Positions 15,777 to 24,521 of a stretch of DNA of 64,000 nucleotides are shown here, one piece after another. How positions within the stretch are numbered: the first letter of the stretch is position 1; every line of letters starts with the position of its first letter. This DNA comes from QIAW01 sp035487295. Its GTDB lineage: Bacteria > Acidobacteriota > Terriglobia > Terriglobales > Acidobacteriaceae. The stretch is taken from positions 124,001 to 188,000 of the forward strand of contig DATHMH010000043.1 in the NCBI GenBank assembly GCA_035487295.1. The letters are read 5' to 3'. The position numbers and the translations under genes were made by a program. The notes under the pieces are model-generated. The model had not been told where the DNA came from. It worked only from the letters and a program-made list of their open reading frames with translations, and did not search any database.

Positions 15777-17183
15777 GTGGCACTTTATCTTCCCGGAACC
15801 GCAGAAGAGCAGGAGATCGCGCTCGATGAACTTACCCCGCGCGAGATCGTTGCTGAACTTGATAAGTACGTGATCGGCCAGGCCGACGCCAAGCGCGCCG
15901 TCGCCATCGCCCTGCGCAATCGCATGCGCCGCCAGAGGCTGACGCCCGAGCTGGCCGAAGAGATTATTCCCAAGAACATCATCATGATCGGCCCTACGGG
16001 CGTGGGCAAAACCGAAATTGCCCGCCGCCTGGCCAAGCTGGCCAACTCTCCTTTTATGAAGGTTGAGGCCTCCAAGTTTACCGAGGTGGGTTATGTAGGC
16101 CGCGACGTGGAATCCATGGTCCGCGACCTGGTGGAAATCGCCATTGACATGGTGCGGCAGGAAAAACTCGAAGACGTGGCCGACAAAGCGGAGCTGAATG
16201 CCGAAGAGCGCCTGCTCGATCTGCTGCTGCCCCCGCCTGCGCCCGCTCCTTCGATGGATGGGGCTTCGAACACGAACGTACTGCCGGCCGAAAGCGATTC
16301 GCACCAGCGCACGCGCGAGAAGCTGCGGCAGCAACTACGCGAAGGCAAGCTCGATGAGCGCACGGTTGAGCTGGAGGTGCGCGAAAAGGCCTTCCCTGCC
16401 TTTGAAATCATCTCCAACCAGGGCGTGGAAGAGATGGATATCAACATCAAAGACATGCTGCCCAACATCTTCGGCCAGCGCACCAAGAAGCGCAAAATGA
16501 AGGTCAGCGAGGCGGTTGAATACCTGATCCAGGAAGAGGAACAGCGCCTGATCGATATGGACCAGGTCACGCGCGTCGCCGTCGAGCGCGTGGAGCAGTC
16601 AGGCATCATCTTTCTCGATGAGATCGACAAGATTGCCGGCCGCGAAGGCGGCCACGGGCCTGATGTTTCCCGCGAGGGCGTGCAACGCGACATTCTTCCC
16701 ATTGTGGAAGGCACTACGGTCAATACCCGCTACGGCATGGTGCGCACCGACCACATTCTGTTCATCGCCGCCGGCGCGTTCCACGTCTCCAAACCCAGCG
16801 ACCTCATTCCGGAATTGCAGGGCCGCTTCCCCATCCGGGTGGAGCTGCAGTCGCTCACCATGGAAGATTTTATCCGCATCCTCACCGAACCGAAGTCTTC
16901 GCTGGTCAAGCAATACACCGCCCTGCTCGAGACCGAGGGCATCAAGCTGGAATTCACCCGTGAGGCCCTCGATGAGATTGCCCACTTTGCCTTCCGCGTC
17001 AACGAGAACACGGAAAACATCGGTGCCCGCCGCCTGCACACCATTATGGAGCGCGTGCTTGACGTCATCAGCTTTGAGGCGCCCGATTTGAAGGAAAAAG
17101 AAGTTACGATTGATGCCGCTTATGTGCAAAAGATGCTCAGCGACATTGTGAAAGACCAGGACCTGTCGCGCTATATTCTCTGA
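15777..17183 (+). CDS. hslU: ATP-dependent protease ATPase subunit HslU
   Basis: HslU is the AAA+ unfoldase that feeds HslV. The 468-residue protein has the N-terminal LTPREIVAELDKYVIGQADAKRAVAIALRNR, Walker A GPTGVGKT, the pore region KFTEVGYVGRDVE, the intermediate domain (about residues 110-240), Walker B IIFLDEIDKI, the sensor and arginine-finger region (PELQGRFPIRVEL) and ENIGARRLHTIMERV. The C-terminus ends DLSRYIL, the tail that docks into HslV. The start is GTG 15777, with TAGGAG six bases upstream. It follows hslV by 114 bases. Confidence 0.97.
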   Translation: MALYLPGTAEEQEIALDELTPREIVAELDKYVIGQADAKRAVAIALRNRMRRQRLTPELAEEIIPKNIIMIGPTGVGKTEIARRLAKLANSPFMKVEASKFTEVGYVGRDVESMVRDLVEIAIDMVRQEKLEDVADKAELNAEERLLDLLLPPPAPAPSMDGASNTNVLPAESDSHQRTREKLRQQLREGKLDERTVELEVREKAFPAFEIISNQGVEEMDINIKDMLPNIFGQRTKKRKMKVSEAVEYLIQEEEQRLIDMDQVTRVAVERVEQSGIIFLDEIDKIAGREGGHGPDVSREGVQRDILPIVEGTTVNTRYGMVRTDHILFIAAGAFHVSKPSDLIPELQGRFPIRVELQSLTMEDFIRILTEPKSSLVKQYTALLETEGIKLEFTREALDEIAHFAFRVNENTENIGARRLHTIMERVLDVISFEAPDLKEKEVTIDAAYVQKMLSDIVKDQDLSRYIL

Positions 17184-17241
17184 CCTTTTAGCTTGACTGT
17201 GGTTTGTATTCGCCGTTTAGCATCAAACCTTTTGGCCCGCA

Positions 17242-18276
17242 TTGAACGGAAACTCCAAATCGACGGTGTTATTTGCGTTCGCCCTGGGCGTGCTGCTCTA
17301 CGTGGTCTATACCTTGCGCGCCACGCTGCTGCTGCTCTGGGTGAGCGTGCTGGTGGCTGTGCTGCTTACGCCCATTGTGGACTGGATCTCGACCTGGAGC
17401 ATCAAAGGACGCCACCCCGGGCCTGGCTTCAGCCTTTTGATTTTCTTTTTTTTAGTGGCGCTCTCGCTTAGCCTGTTTCTTTCGCTGGCCTTGCCGCCTA
17501 TTTTGCGCGATGCGAGCGGGCTCTCGCAGCAGTTGCCAGACCATGTCCAGCGCCTGGTCAACTGGACGCACCTTCACCTGCCCATGTCCGCACGCCTCAA
17601 TGAAAACGACCTCAAGCACTACGCCGAGTTGTTGATTGGCAGCGTGGGTGACCTGTTCAGGAATGTCACTAACGGGATGGTGAAGTTTGTCACCGTGATT
17701 CTGCTGGCCGCTTATTTCATTCTCGACGGCAAAGCATCGTTTGATTGGATGATCGCGCTCTTTCCCCGCGAGCAGGAGCCACGCCTGCGCGCCACGCTGG
17801 AGCGTGGCGGCAGCCGCATGCGGCGCTGGCTGGGCGGCCAGGGAGTGCTCATGCTCGCCCAGGGCGCCTCGGCAACGCTGGTCTATTGGCTGCTGCATGT
17901 TCGCTACTTCTACGTGCTCGGGGTGCTGGCGGCGATTTTTAATATCATTCCCGTTCTGGGACCCGTGCTGACGCTGATTGTCGCCGGCCTGGTGGCCGCG
18001 CTTGATGGATTTGGCAAAGTGCTGGGCGTGACCATCTTCTACCTTGTGTATCACAACATGGAGAGCGCTTTTCTCAATCCACGCATCATGAAAGCGCGCG
18101 TGCATCTGCCGGCGGTCTCGATCATCGTTGCTATTGTCATCGGCGAAGCCGTAGCCGGAATTGTGGGAGTTCTGATTGCCGTGCCCACCGCCGCGTTAAT
18201 CTCAGAGATCATCCGCGAATACCTGATCAAGCCGCATACTGAACCGGACTCTGATGTGGGTTTGGCCTCTCCGTGA
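17242..18276 (+). CDS. AI-2E family (YdiK/PerM-like) transporter
   Basis: A 344-residue inner-membrane protein. N-terminal helices lie at residues about 8-25, 28-50 and 62-85; a soluble loop follows (about 90-140), then a helical C-terminal bundle with the family signature IFNIIPVLGPVLTLI and, near the end, AGIVGVLIAVPTAALISEII. Family members have been proposed to export AI-2 or act as Na+/H+ exchangers; the substrate cannot be told from sequence. The start is TTG 17242, because a stop codon lies 24 bases upstream in frame. It follows hslU by 58 bases. Confidence 0.87.
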   Translation: MNGNSKSTVLFAFALGVLLYVVYTLRATLLLLWVSVLVAVLLTPIVDWISTWSIKGRHPGPGFSLLIFFFLVALSLSLFLSLALPPILRDASGLSQQLPDHVQRLVNWTHLHLPMSARLNENDLKHYAELLIGSVGDLFRNVTNGMVKFVTVILLAAYFILDGKASFDWMIALFPREQEPRLRATLERGGSRMRRWLGGQGVLMLAQGASATLVYWLLHVRYFYVLGVLAAIFNIIPVLGPVLTLIVAGLVAALDGFGKVLGVTIFYLVYHNMESAFLNPRIMKARVHLPAVSIIVAIVIGEAVAGIVGVLIAVPTAALISEIIREYLIKPHTEPDSDVGLASP

Positions 18277-18387
18277 AAACCGTCTGCTGCCCAGCAAGCG
18301 GCCGGATGCATTTACAAGACAGGAACTCGAAGACAATCGAGCTTACTTGCAGGTAAAATACTTCTGCGTGCAATCAACGCAACCCGC

Positions 18388-18464
18388 GCGCCCGTAGCTC
18401 AGTTGGATAGAGCGGCTGGCTTCGAACCAGTAGGTCGGGAGTTCGAATCTCTCCGGGCGCGCCA
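18388..18464 (+). tRNA. tRNA-Arg (anticodon TCG)
   Basis: A 77-base cloverleaf: acceptor GCGCCCG/CGGGCGC, D arm GCTCAGTTGGATAGAGC, anticodon stem GCTGG/CCAGT with loop CTTCGAA (anticodon TCG, reading CGA), T arm GGGAGTTCGAATCTCTC, discriminator G and encoded CCA. Confidence 0.96.
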
Positions 18465-18577
18465 GATTCTCTGGCTTCCGCCTCTCTTCCTTTGCATTTC
18501 GTTAAAAGGTTTTACTCCGCCTCTATCACCCGCAAGTGCATGGCCACCAAAACTCTCCTGAGAATACTAATGCTTAA

Positions 18578-18608
18578 GGGCCGGCACTTTCTCGCCGGCC
18601 CTTCTTCT
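18578..18608. terminator. Strong hairpin terminator, probably bidirectional
   Basis: GGGCCGGC at 18578-18585 pairs with GCCGGCCC at 18594-18601, followed by TTCTTCT on the plus strand. It lies between the tRNA-Arg gene and the end of the large minus-strand gene and can serve both. Confidence 0.7.
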
Positions 18609-18620
18609 CAACAGCGAAGG

Positions 18621-21600
18621 CTATTCCAGCCCATACTGGAATTGAATGATGCTTCCGTCGTTCAAACCGATCTGATAGACATACGTCGCATTGGCGGCCA
18701 GGTTTTTCGTGCTGATATTGAAGATCCACTGGCTGCCGGTCCACCGGAACACGGTGTCGGGTGGGGTTGAAATTGGCGCTTCCTGCACACTCGTCGTCGT
18801 GGTTCCGGCAATGATTGAGACGAGATAAAAGCTCGCGACCGTTCCCGGAGTCCCAACCAGGTTCCCCTGTGCGTCGCAAACGTTGAACTTGGCGGGAACC
18901 GTGCTGCCCTGGTGCCGGACAGTCGTGCCATCGGCGTTGATCGGCGGCAGAATCGTATGACCTGGACCTCCGTTGCATGCCCCCGTCGAATACAGAATCT
19001 TGAACGTAGTCGACGCGGTACTGCCGGTGTGGTTTGCGTCTCCTGCATAGGAGGCATTCGCTGTCGCCGTACCCACAACATTATTGGAGTAGGTAACAGC
19101 CACGGACTGGTTGAGTCCGCCCGCGCCCGTCACCGTTGCGGCGCACGGCGTTTGCGCCGAGCCAGTATAGGTGACACTCGCCGGACAGGTAATGATCACC
19201 ATGGAAGGCGCCTGCGCAATCGTGAAGGTTGCCGAACCACTGCTCGGCGAGTGGGTGCTGTCGCCCGAGAACGAAGCGTTGGCTGTGGCGGTTCCCGCAT
19301 TGACGTTATTGCTGTACGTTACCGGCACTGCCTGGTTCAACCCACCAACGCCGGTCGCCGTTGCGGTGCAAGGGGTCTGCGCCGCCCCGGTGTAGGTGAC
19401 GCTTGTCGGATTGCAAGTAACAGTCGTGGTCGACGGCGCCGGGCCGATCTGGAAGTGCGCGGAACCATTGCTGGCGGTATGGTTTGTGTCTCCAGCGAAG
19501 GCCGCGCTGGCCGTTGCCGTTCCCGGGTTGATGTTATTACTGTAGCTTACGGCCAAAGGTTGGTTCAGCCCGCCAGCACCGGTTGCCACTGCTGTGCACG
19601 GCGTCTGTCCAGAACCGGTGTAGGTGACATTCGCTGGACATGTGACCGTGGTAACACTTGCCGCCTGCGTGATGGACCATGCGCCGTTCGTTACCGCCAA
19701 CGAATAATCAGCCGGTATCCCGGTCGCGATTGACGCCAGCGGAACAACCGCTCCGCTGCCGGCGCTCGGCCCGACGGAAGCCGGACTATTCGAGCAGGTG
19801 ACGCCAGCGTAACTGCTGGTGCATGCCGATGGCGCGTGACTCGCCCCGTCGTACACACCGCTGTAGCTGCCGCCGGTCACAGTCACCGCCAACGGCGTGA
19901 TCGACCACGCTCCGTTGGCAGAGGTAATGGTGTAATCGGCCGGGATACCACTGGCAACCGCCCCGATGGGATTGATCGCTCCCGAGCCTACGTCCGGTCC
20001 CACGGAAGCTGGACTATTCGAGCAGGTGACGCCAGCGTAGCTGCTGCTGCATGCCGATGGCGCATGACTCGCCCCGTCGTACACGCCGCTGTAGCTGCCG
20101 CCGGTCACGGTCACCGCCAACGGCGTGATCGACCACGCTCCGTTGGCAGAAGTAATGGTGTAATCGGCCGGGATACCACTCGCAACCGCCGCGATGGGAT
20201 TGATCGCTCCCGAGCCTACGTCCGGTCCCACGGAAGCCGGACTATTCGAGCAGGTGACGCCAGCATAACTGCTGCTGCATGCCGATGGCGCGTGACTCGC
20301 CCCGTCGTACACACCGCTGTAGCTGCCGCCGGTCACGGTCACCGCCAACGGCGTGATCGACCACGTGCCATTGTTGACCGTGACCGCATAGTTGCTGGTG
20401 CTCCCGCTTATCACGGGAGTGACGGCCGTTCCGCCCACGTCCGGACCTACCGGTCCAATTGGGTTGTTGGTGCAGGTCAGGCCGTCGAAGTTGGCGCTCA
20501 CTGCGCAAGCTGACAGCGCGTGAGCCGCACCGTCATAGACGCCGCTATAACTGCCCGCCGTCACGGTCAGCTGTGCTGGCGCGATCTCGAACGTCGTGCT
20601 GTTACTACTCGGGGAATGGTCAGCGTCCCCAGCGAAGGATGCCGAGGCCGTCGCCGTCCCGGCATTGGTGTTGCCGATGTAATTCACCGTCGCAGACTGG
20701 TTCAGTCCGCCAAAGCCCGTCACCATTGCCGTGCAGGGTGTCTGGGCCGCACCGTTATAGCCGACGCTCGCCGGACACGTTACCGTCGCGGTCGATGACG
20801 CCTGGCCTATGCTGAAGGTTCTCGTAACATCGGACGCCGGGTTGTAATTGGAGTCGCCGAGTTGCGAGGCTGTGAGGCTACACGAGCCTGCGCCGGTGAG
20901 GTGTACCGTGTTGCCGCTAATCGTGCAGTTTCCAGACGCGGCAAAGCTGACGGCTAATCCCGAGGTGGCAGTCGCGTTGACGTTGAAGTCTGCGTCACCG
21001 TAAGTTGCATTCGAAAGCGCCGCAAAGTCAATGCCCTGGTCCGCTTTCGTGACCGTCACAGCCGTTGTGCAGCTTGCTGTTACGCCATGAGGGTCGGTCG
21101 CGGTTACCTTCACAATGTGTAACCCTACGGCGCCGTAGGTCTGGGTGATGCTTTCTGTAGCGGCGGTTGGAAATGCGGTGACATTATTGAATGTCTGTGC
21201 TGGCGTGACGTCCACAGCAAACGCCACATTCAGCAACTCATTATTTGGATCAAAAACATTGGCCGAAACTGTCGCTGATTGGTTGTAAGGAATATTGATG
21301 GCCGGCGAGCAAGTCGCAGTCGGCGGATTGGCCGAGACGACGATCGTCTTCGACTGCGTCACCTGCTGCAGGTTGTTGTCGGTTGCTGTATAGGTCACGA
21401 CGAATGTTCCGGTTTGGCTGGTAGTCGGTGTCCAGCTAAAGGTGCTCGCCACCGGGGGCGTCAATGTAGCATTCAGATTACTCGCAGTTGCTCCCGCGGG
21501 CACCCCGCTGGCGTTGAGTGTGATCTTCGCGCCGGCGTTGCTGCTGTTGCCGGTCGCGATGAACGAAACCGGCGTTCCGGCCTGAATCGTTTGTGGCCCG

Positions 21601-22556
21601 ACCGGGTTCAGCGTGAGCGTTGGCAACGCGCCCACGGGGTTCACGAACTTCAGGATCACATCGATGACGATGCTCGCTTTGAGCACATTCGTGGCATCGC
21701 GAGCCTCGACCACGACCTGCGTCGTCCACAACTGGTTCGCCGCGGGGAAGGGGTATCCGCAATCTCCGGTGCCATTGAATGCAGGATGGATCTGGGTGGT
21801 GTCCCAAATAACCGCGCCCGTCGTAGAGGCGATGGTTAATCCCGGCGGCTGCGTATTCGTCGTCAGCAGCCCGCTTGGACAGGAGACCGAACTCGGAGAT
21901 CCCAGACTGAGTGGACCAAACTGCTCGGTGAACGTGGCCAGCCGATAGACCAGATGGACATTCGGATCGATGTCGCTTACCGCTGCGCCCAGGTTGAACG
22001 ATGTCGTGTTTTGCAGCGGCACTGCGATAAACGCCGGCAGAGACGCGACCGGCGATCCGTTCACATAGGTCGGGTTGACGATTGTCCACAGATACTCAGG
22101 CTGGTCGTGGCCGATCTCGAGCGTGCTGATGCGGTTGAAATCCCAGAAGTATGCGGTAAACGGCCCGGCCGAACTGTACACATGTTGGAAAACGAAGGTT
22201 GCGGTGAACCAATCCTCGCTCGCATTCACGGAAGTCACGGTGCCAGTAGGATTGGCCGTAGTCCCGTCGCCGAAATTAAATACTGCGCTGGCGTTCTGAT
22301 TAAACCCCGTGAGCGTATTGACGGTCCCCACCGGGGGACACGCTGTGCCGCCGCAGGTCCCGGGGCCGTTCGGATAGGTCCAGCGCTGCGAATATTGGAA
22401 CGTGAACTCAACTGTTGTTCCGGTGGCGCCCACGTGTCTCCACGAGATCGACTCGCCGCGTAAGTGCGTGGCCATCGCGCTTGGCGCTGCGATGATCAGG
22501 AAGACCAGGAGCAGGCAGGCTCCTGCGAAGCGATGTGTTGGGGTAGCGTTTCTCAT
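18621..22556 (-). CDS. Giant secreted Ig-like/MBG repeat protein
   Basis: A 1311-residue exported protein. Residues 1-29 are a signal peptide ending SAMA. Residues about 30-310 form an N-terminal domain (THLRGESISWRHVGATGTT...) with DFNRISTLEIGHDQPEYLW. Putative Ig domains follow at about 315-520. Then come repeated modules of two types: YSGVYDGASHAPSAC (MBG-like, 76-residue units, three nearly identical ones at 19825-20508) and TVTCPxxVTYTGxxQTPC (about 70-residue units, each with one Cys pair). The last 95 residues look like the PxKF-type end domain (GSTVPAKFNVCDAQGN). There is no obvious membrane anchor. It is second in an operon with the small exported protein 13 bases upstream. It is probably a surface or adhesive structure (inference). 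Confidence 0.88.
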   Translation of the reverse strand: MRNATPTHRFAGACLLLVFLIIAAPSAMATHLRGESISWRHVGATGTTVEFTFQYSQRWTYPNGPGTCGGTACPPVGTVNTLTGFNQNASAVFNFGDGTTANPTGTVTSVNASEDWFTATFVFQHVYSSAGPFTAYFWDFNRISTLEIGHDQPEYLWTIVNPTYVNGSPVASLPAFIAVPLQNTTSFNLGAAVSDIDPNVHLVYRLATFTEQFGPLSLGSPSSVSCPSGLLTTNTQPPGLTIASTTGAVIWDTTQIHPAFNGTGDCGYPFPAANQLWTTQVVVEARDATNVLKASIVIDVILKFVNPVGALPTLTLNPVGPQTIQAGTPVSFIATGNSSNAGAKITLNASGVPAGATASNLNATLTPPVASTFSWTPTTSQTGTFVVTYTATDNNLQQVTQSKTIVVSANPPTATCSPAINIPYNQSATVSANVFDPNNELLNVAFAVDVTPAQTFNNVTAFPTAATESITQTYGAVGLHIVKVTATDPHGVTASCTTAVTVTKADQGIDFAALSNATYGDADFNVNATATSGLAVSFAASGNCTISGNTVHLTGAGSCSLTASQLGDSNYNPASDVTRTFSIGQASSTATVTCPASVGYNGAAQTPCTAMVTGFGGLNQSATVNYIGNTNAGTATASASFAGDADHSPSSNSTTFEIAPAQLTVTAGSYSGVYDGAAHALSACAVSANFDGLTCTNNPIGPVGPDVGGTAVTPVISGSTSNYAVTVNNGTWSITPLAVTVTGGSYSGVYDGASHAPSACSSSYAGVTCSNSPASVGPDVGSGAINPIAAVASGIPADYTITSANGAWSITPLAVTVTGGSYSGVYDGASHAPSACSSSYAGVTCSNSPASVGPDVGSGAINPIGAVASGIPADYTITSANGAWSITPLAVTVTGGSYSGVYDGASHAPSACTSSYAGVTCSNSPASVGPSAGSGAVVPLASIATGIPADYSLAVTNGAWSITQAASVTTVTCPANVTYTGSGQTPCTAVATGAGGLNQPLAVSYSNNINPGTATASAAFAGDTNHTASNGSAHFQIGPAPSTTTVTCNPTSVTYTGAAQTPCTATATGVGGLNQAVPVTYSNNVNAGTATANASFSGDSTHSPSSGSATFTIAQAPSMVIITCPASVTYTGSAQTPCAATVTGAGGLNQSVAVTYSNNVVGTATANASYAGDANHTGSTASTTFKILYSTGACNGGPGHTILPPINADGTTVRHQGSTVPAKFNVCDAQGNLVGTPGTVASFYLVSIIAGTTTTSVQEAPISTPPDTVFRWTGSQWIFNISTKNLAANATYVYQIGLNDGSIIQFQYGLE
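19825..20508 (-). repeat. Three near-identical 228-bp coding repeats
   Basis: Units begin at about 19825, 20053 and 20281, each exactly 228 bp (76 codons) apart and differing at few positions. They encode the MBG-like module. Near identity at the DNA level points to recent duplication and to length variation by recombination. Confidence 0.85.
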
Positions 22557-22569
22557 GTTGGTATGTCCC

Positions 22570-23124
22570 TTAGAAGGTCAGCGTCATGGAACCGGCGGAA
22601 TTGGTTCGGTCGTTCACATTGCTGCCGTCAGCCGTGCCGAAACCGTTTGGCACGTCGGCAAATTCCACCGTGCCATTCGTCAAAGAAAGACGGAGTCCGA
22701 TAAGCCAGGCCACTTGGCCATCAGCCTGCGTGATCGAGCCGCCCGTTACCGTGCCGCTTAATACGCCTCGCTGGATCAACTGCTCGCCGATTGCCGCATC
22801 CGGGTCTGGGAGTGAGAAGTCAGGCTGGGCGTCAGGGTTCAGCGGTACGGTATAAGAGACGTTCAACGACCACTCACCGTCGGTGACAGTGCCGTCGGGC
22901 ACGGAAGAGATCGCGAGGGTCAGGACCCCTCGCAGGTCGCCGCTTGCCATCATCGTGATCACGGTCCTGCCGTGGTCATCCACGTGTTCATCGGCCAAAG
23001 CAAGGTTTATGTTGTAGGTGGCTGGCGATTGCTGCGCCCCGCTATTGGATGGCATCGCCAACATCAACGCCGCCGCGGCCACCAGGAGCGCGCATCGGCG
23101 CGCGCAAATCTTCACGTGCTTCAT
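22570..23124 (-). CDS. Small exported protein, operon partner of the giant repeat protein
   Basis: A 184-residue protein. The signal peptide is residues 1-30 (KHVKICARRCALLVAAAALMLAMPSNSGAQ). The mature part is beta-rich (YNINLALADEHVDDHGRTVITMMASGDLRGVLTLAISS...) and ends GSMTLTF. The start is ATG 23124 because GGAGGA lies nine bases upstream; a longer in-frame reading to 23484 runs through the promoter zone of the divergent regulator. The giant repeat protein starts 13 bases after its stop, so both are one operon. It may be a pilot, inhibitor or co-assembled surface subunit. I do not recognise the family. Confidence 0.8.
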   Translation of the reverse strand: MKHVKICARRCALLVAAAALMLAMPSNSGAQQSPATYNINLALADEHVDDHGRTVITMMASGDLRGVLTLAISSVPDGTVTDGEWSLNVSYTVPLNPDAQPDFSLPDPDAAIGEQLIQRGVLSGTVTGGSITQADGQVAWLIGLRLSLTNGTVEFADVPNGFGTADGSNVNDRTNSAGSMTLTF

Positions 23125-23238
23125 AAGAATTCCTCCAGGACACACGCACACTCGTGCGCCGTCGCGCTCAACTAGGTTTTTACTTGGGTCACAGGAAATT
23201 CGGGAGCAGGCTACCCTCCCTTCTTGAAAGGAACAATA

Positions 23239-23272
23239 GACAAAACACGACAAAATAAGACAAAACAAGACA
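23239..23272. promoter_or_regulatory. Helically phased GACAAAA repeat array
   Basis: GACAAAACAC, GACAAAATAA, GACAAAACAA and a partial GACATG follow each other with an exact 10-base period. It lies in the divergent space between the small exported protein and the HTH regulator. It could be a curved A-tract or a multimeric operator. Confidence 0.55.
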
Positions 23273-23327
23273 TGCCTGGCCGAGGCGTGAATTTCCAGTA
23301 AAAAAAGTCGTGCGACGTTACAGCAAG

Positions 23328-23356
23328 TTGTATATCCGCGCTGGGCAGTGTATAGT
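23328..23356 (+). promoter_or_regulatory. Sigma-70-like promoter of the HTH gene
   Basis: TTGTAT (23328-23333), a 17-base spacer, then TATAGT (23351-23356) with an upstream TG. It places the transcript start near 23363, before ATG 23390. Confidence 0.5.
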
Positions 23357-23389
23357 GAAGCGTTTTCAAAACAATTCTTGAGGTCCCGC

Positions 23390-23695
23390 ATGACCTGTGG
23401 AGGTCTCGTGCCCGATTGCGCCAATCGTCGTCTGAATTGTTGGAAGGAAATCGCTGAATATTTTGGACGTGACGTCCGCACCATGCTGAGGTGGGAGCGG
23501 CATCGCGGATTACCCGCTCACCGGATTCCTGGCGGCGGGCGTGTCTTCGCCTACACCGCCGAGCTTGAGAAGTGGCTGCGCACCGGCAGTTGTCCAGATC
23601 AAAAAATCCATTCAGCCGGTTTTGTCAACGCAGAAGGCAGTTGCAGTTCGACCTTGGGACACAAACGCGAACCAAGTTCGCTGCGATTCGCCTGA
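23390..23695 (+). CDS. Short helix-turn-helix DNA-binding protein
   Basis: A 101-residue protein. Residues about 14-63 hold the MerR/excisionase-like winged motif LNCWKEIAEYFGRDVRTMLRWE, then GLPAHRIPGGGRVFAYTAELEKWL, which I associate with acidobacterial regulators that usually carry a large C-terminal sensor. Here only about 40 residues follow, without a recognisable domain, so it is a stand-alone DNA-binding unit or a truncation. The start is ATG 23390; an in-frame start at 23348 would overlap the -10 element at 23351. It is divergent from the exported protein operon and faces the GACAAAA array, so it is the natural candidate regulator (inference). Confidence 0.75.
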   Translation: MTCGGLVPDCANRRLNCWKEIAEYFGRDVRTMLRWERHRGLPAHRIPGGGRVFAYTAELEKWLRTGSCPDQKIHSAGFVNAEGSCSSTLGHKREPSSLRFA

Positions 23696-23875
23696 TCCAG
23701 AGATCCTGATACTCACTGCTGGGAAACAAGAATGAAAGACTCTCTTGGGCGGGAAAAACGCAGGGGGTTCTTGCGCACTTTCTTGATCTTTAACCTGCGG
23801 ATTTTTGGTTAAGCGGCTCAACGCTTGTAGCGATGGTGCAGTCGTGGGTGCGCAAAAACTTCATCGCCGCTCGGT

Positions 23876-24424
23876 CTATTGCATTTTCACGTCTACTACG
23901 AAGCTATAGGTGTTCGTGGTTCCAGCCTTTGAATTCCAGTTGCCTTCGGCGCCAAGTAAGTACACCTGTCCATGGTCAAAGCGATAGTCGATCTTTGCCG
24001 TCGAACCGCGCGGCACATCGTAGGCGTGGGCCAGAGATTTTGGAAATCCATCCGTGGGTAGCGGGCCCATCGGATACAAATCAAAAGACGCATCCGATGC
24101 GCCATTGCCCAGAGTGATTGTGATATGGAGGGTGCCTCCGTTGGCAAACTGGCTTGCATCCAGCCTGATCGTGCGATAGTTGTGTTTCCATCTTCCCGGT
24201 GCGACCAGGGATCCTTGCCCCGCAAAATCTGACCCTGGCACCAGGTGCGCAATCGTGTCTGGAGTTGAGGAGATGTCATCGTTGCTGAACACCTTGGCGG
24301 TCGCCGCTCCCTTCTTGGGCTGTTGCTTTTTGTTGTCCCGGGCGGCATCGGCGATCGACTGGCCGTAGCCGGTGCTGCCGATCAGCAGCACGATGCACAA
24401 AGCTCCTTGAGTGACTCGCTGCAT
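23876..24424 (-). CDS. Exported protein of unknown function
   Basis: A 182-residue protein. Residues 1-21 are a signal peptide (QRVTQGALCIVLLIGSTGYGQ). A charged linker follows (ADAARDNKKQQPKKGAATAKVFSNDDISS), a pattern common in acidobacterial exported proteins. The rest is beta-rich (FDLYPMGPLPTDGFPKSLAHAYDVPRG, then YRFDHGQVYLLGAEGNW), resembling a jelly-roll or pre-peptidase C-terminal fold (weak inference). GGAGGG lies before ATG 24424. It stands alone, about 100 bases from the end of the pectate-lyase-like gene. Function is unknown. Confidence 0.75.
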   Translation of the reverse strand: MQRVTQGALCIVLLIGSTGYGQSIADAARDNKKQQPKKGAATAKVFSNDDISSTPDTIAHLVPGSDFAGQGSLVAPGRWKHNYRTIRLDASQFANGGTLHITITLGNGASDASFDLYPMGPLPTDGFPKSLAHAYDVPRGSTAKIDYRFDHGQVYLLGAEGNWNSKAGTTNTYSFVVDVKMQ

Positions 24425-24521
24425 AAGACCCTCCGCAATGACTCACCAGATCCTATCTCGGTTTTGCCATCGGCCTGTAGTTACCGAGGTACTCGTACAT
24501 CGGAAAAGCAGGTAAAGGGGT

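Noticed and set aside
15099..16334. A 411-codon open frame on the minus strand
   Set aside because: It lies entirely opposite hslV and hslU, which are certain genes. It is a by-product of GC-rich codon use, with no family signature.
19825..20508. A CRISPR or satellite array
   Set aside because: The 228-bp units are in frame and encode a protein module.
23239..23272. A CRISPR array
   Set aside because: The GACAAAA units are only 10 bases with no spacers, and no cas genes are near.
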